Of a stretch of 64,000 bases of DNA, positions 62,637 through 64,000 are shown in pieces. The stretch is from assembly GCF_048066175.1 (NCBI RefSeq), contig NZ_JBLTXA010000010.1, positions 1 through 64,000 of the forward strand, given 5' to 3'. The first letter of the stretch is position 1. Every line of letters begins with the position of its first letter. The DNA comes from Niveispirillum fermenti. GTDB lineage: Bacteria; Pseudomonadota; Alphaproteobacteria; Azospirillales; Azospirillaceae. Below the pieces are notes generated by a model, which was not told the origin of the DNA, made no database searches, and saw only the letters and a list, made by a program, of their open reading frames with translations. The position numbers were made by a program, and so were the translations under genes.

Positions 62637-63856
62637 AAACCCATCCCATGCCGCTGGACCATCTGGAGGACGAGGGGGCCTTCCGCGCTGCCATCCGTGA
62701 ATGGCTGGCCGCCGTCCTGTCCCCGGACTGGAAGGCGAAGCTGGTGGGGGCGCCCGAAAGCGACTACGTCGCCTTCCAGCATTGGTGGTTCGATGAACTG
62801 CGCCGCGTCAGGCTGGCTACGCCGCACTGGCCGCGCGCCTGGGGCGGGGAGGAACTGTCGCTGCGTCATGCCGTGATCCTGAACGAGGAACTGGCCCGCG
62901 CCGACGCTCCGCGTCCGGACATGTTCACCATCTCCCTGTTCCACCTGCCGGCCACCCTGTTCGCGCATGGCACGGCCGAACAGCGCGACCGCTATCTGGC
63001 GGGCGTGCGCGACCGCGGTGAGGTGTGGTGCCAGGGCTTTTCCGAGCCCGGTGCCGGGTCCGACCTGGCATCGCTGCGCATGCGGGCGGAACGGCGGGAG
63101 GGGGCGGACGGGCGCTGCGCCTATGTCGTCAACGGCCAGAAGGTCTGGTCCTCCTACGGCATGCATGCCCGCTATTGCCTGCTGCTGGCCCGAACCGATC
63201 CGCAGGCGCCGAAGAAGCAGGCCGGCATCTCCTATTTCATCCTGGACATGGAAAGCCCCGGCGTCACCCGGCGGCCCATCCCGCAGATCAATGGCGGGGC
63301 GGAATTCTGCGAACTGTTCCTGGATGATGTCGAAATCCCGGCGGAAAACCTGATCGGGGCGGAGAATGACGGCTGGCGCATCGCCCAGTCCACCTTGTCG
63401 GCCGAACGCGGCCTGATCATCGTGGATTTGGCGGCGCGGCTTCAGTGCGGCATGGACATGCTGCTTGCCGATGCGAGGGCGGGCAAGGTCGCCTGGTGGG
63501 CCGATACCGCCCATCGCCGTGCTTATATGCGGCTTTACGGCCGGCTGCTGGCCGTGCGCGCCGTCATCGACCGCATGATGGCGGAGGTGATCGCCGATCC
63601 GCACATGGGCAATTCGCCCCTGCCCAGCTATGTGAAGCTGCTCTATTCGGAACTGCTGCACGACCATTGGGCTTTCATGCTGGCCCGGGCCGGGCTGGAC
63701 GGGCAGGTGGCGGTGCCGCGCATGACCGGTGACAGCAACCAGACCAACGACAGCTACGACGCCTATCTCTGGTCCTATGCCTGGACCATTTCCGGCGGCA
63801 CCAACGAGGTGCTGAAGAACGTGCTGGCCGAGCGGGTGCTGGGCCTGCCGCGCTGA
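62633..63856 (+). CDS. Acyl-CoA dehydrogenase, Glu-bearing subunit type (second pair)
   Basis: 407 aa. Features: WPRAWGGEELSLRHAVILNE, CQGFSEPGAGSDLASLR, YVVNGQKVWSSYG, YFILDMESPGVTRRPI, LFLDDVEIPAENLIG, SAERGLIIVDLA with the likely base Glu, and WTISGGTNEVLKNVLAERVLG. It overlaps the 61596 gene by 4 bp. It is FadE28/29- or ChsE-like in organisation, consistent with dehydrogenation of a bulky ring- or side-chain CoA ester. Confidence 0.93.
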   Translation: MKTHPMPLDHLEDEGAFRAAIREWLAAVLSPDWKAKLVGAPESDYVAFQHWWFDELRRVRLATPHWPRAWGGEELSLRHAVILNEELARADAPRPDMFTISLFHLPATLFAHGTAEQRDRYLAGVRDRGEVWCQGFSEPGAGSDLASLRMRAERREGADGRCAYVVNGQKVWSSYGMHARYCLLLARTDPQAPKKQAGISYFILDMESPGVTRRPIPQINGGAEFCELFLDDVEIPAENLIGAENDGWRIAQSTLSAERGLIIVDLAARLQCGMDMLLADARAGKVAWWADTAHRRAYMRLYGRLLAVRAVIDRMMAEVIADPHMGNSPLPSYVKLLYSELLHDHWAFMLARAGLDGQVAVPRMTGDSNQTNDSYDAYLWSYAWTISGGTNEVLKNVLAERVLGLPR

Positions 63857-63883
63857 GGGCGTGAAACATCAGGAGAGGATGCA

Positions 63884-64000
63884 ATGGCAGGATTGACGGG
63901 CAGGGTTGCCATCGTGACGGGCGGCGGCCAGGGGGTCGGGCTGGGCATCGCCACGGCCCTGGCGGCGGCCGGGGCATCGCTGGTCATCACGGGCCGCGAC
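63884..64000 (+). CDS. SDR-family oxidoreductase (truncated by window edge)
   Basis: The first 39 codons only: RVAIVTGGGQGVGLGIATAL is a TGxxxGxG Rossmann start, followed by SLVITGRD, where the basic residue suggests NADP. AGGAGAGG precedes the ATG. It continues the catabolic operon to the right. Confidence 0.85.
   Translation, partial: MAGLTGRVAIVTGGGQGVGLGIATALAAAGASLVITGRD

Overview
The window is GC-rich DNA with densely packed, often stop/start-overlapping genes. It carries four TonB-dependent receptors (TBDRs), one of them of the Caulobacter/Xanthomonas oligosaccharide type, plus many family III CoA-transferases, acyl-CoA dehydrogenases and SDRs. This suits a free-living aerobic alphaproteobacterium with broad catabolism (Azospirillaceae/Niveispirillum-like, or sphingomonad/caulobacter-like). 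I cannot settle the genus from sequence alone. I saw no rRNA, tRNA, CRISPR array, transposase or phage gene.

Layout. (1) 1-7251, minus strand: N-terminal 2417 residues of a giant repetitive surface protein (DUF4347 domain, then Ig-like/SWM-type repeats) running off the left edge, preceded by an AT-rich regulatory gap. (2) 7930-18445: LysR regulator, GMC oxidoreductase, SDR, TBDR, aldehyde dehydrogenase, MFS transporter and epoxide hydrolase, a set suited to taking up and oxidising a small alcohol, aldehyde or epoxide. (3) 18535-35500: aspartyl beta-hydroxylase-like protein, FucP/NagP-type MFS transporter, RpiR regulator, then ridA - TIM-barrel protein - SDR - D-glucosaminate-dehydratase-like PLP enzyme - N-acyl-D-amino-acid deacylase. 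Next come two sulfotransferase-like genes, an oligosaccharide TBDR, a GH20 hexosaminidase, dgoK and dgoA. Together these read as a complete route from a beta-linked N-acetylhexosamine, through the aldonic acid, to 2-keto-3-deoxy sugar acid, pyruvate and a triose phosphate.

(4) 35540-48663: a MarR gene diverges from a TBDR. Behind the TBDR lies a fully overlapping eight-gene operon: TRAP transporter (small, large and binding subunits), four consecutive CaiB/BaiF CoA-transferases (one without the catalytic Asp) and a fused double 2-hydroxyacyl-CoA dehydratase-fold protein that appears to lack the iron-sulfur cysteines. This is the strongest candidate for an undescribed pathway. (5) 49047-53425: TBDR, di-haem cytochrome c and OmpA-like protein. 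(6) 53470-64000: CaiB and thiolase diverging from OYE reductase, SnoaL-like dehydratase, SDR, GTP cyclohydrolase I, two complementary acyl-CoA dehydrogenase pairs and a truncated SDR. The first part resembles the bile-acid (bai) gene set and suggests degradation of a cyclic (steroid or terpenoid-like) acid as CoA thioesters.

Between genes there is a four-member family of composite palindromes (about 8839, 18481, 20516 and 34714) that reaches into the ends of two genes. Candidate operators lie in the rpiR/ridA, TBDR/MarR and TBDR/GH20 promoter regions. All functional statements are homology judgements made by reading the sequence; no database search was run.
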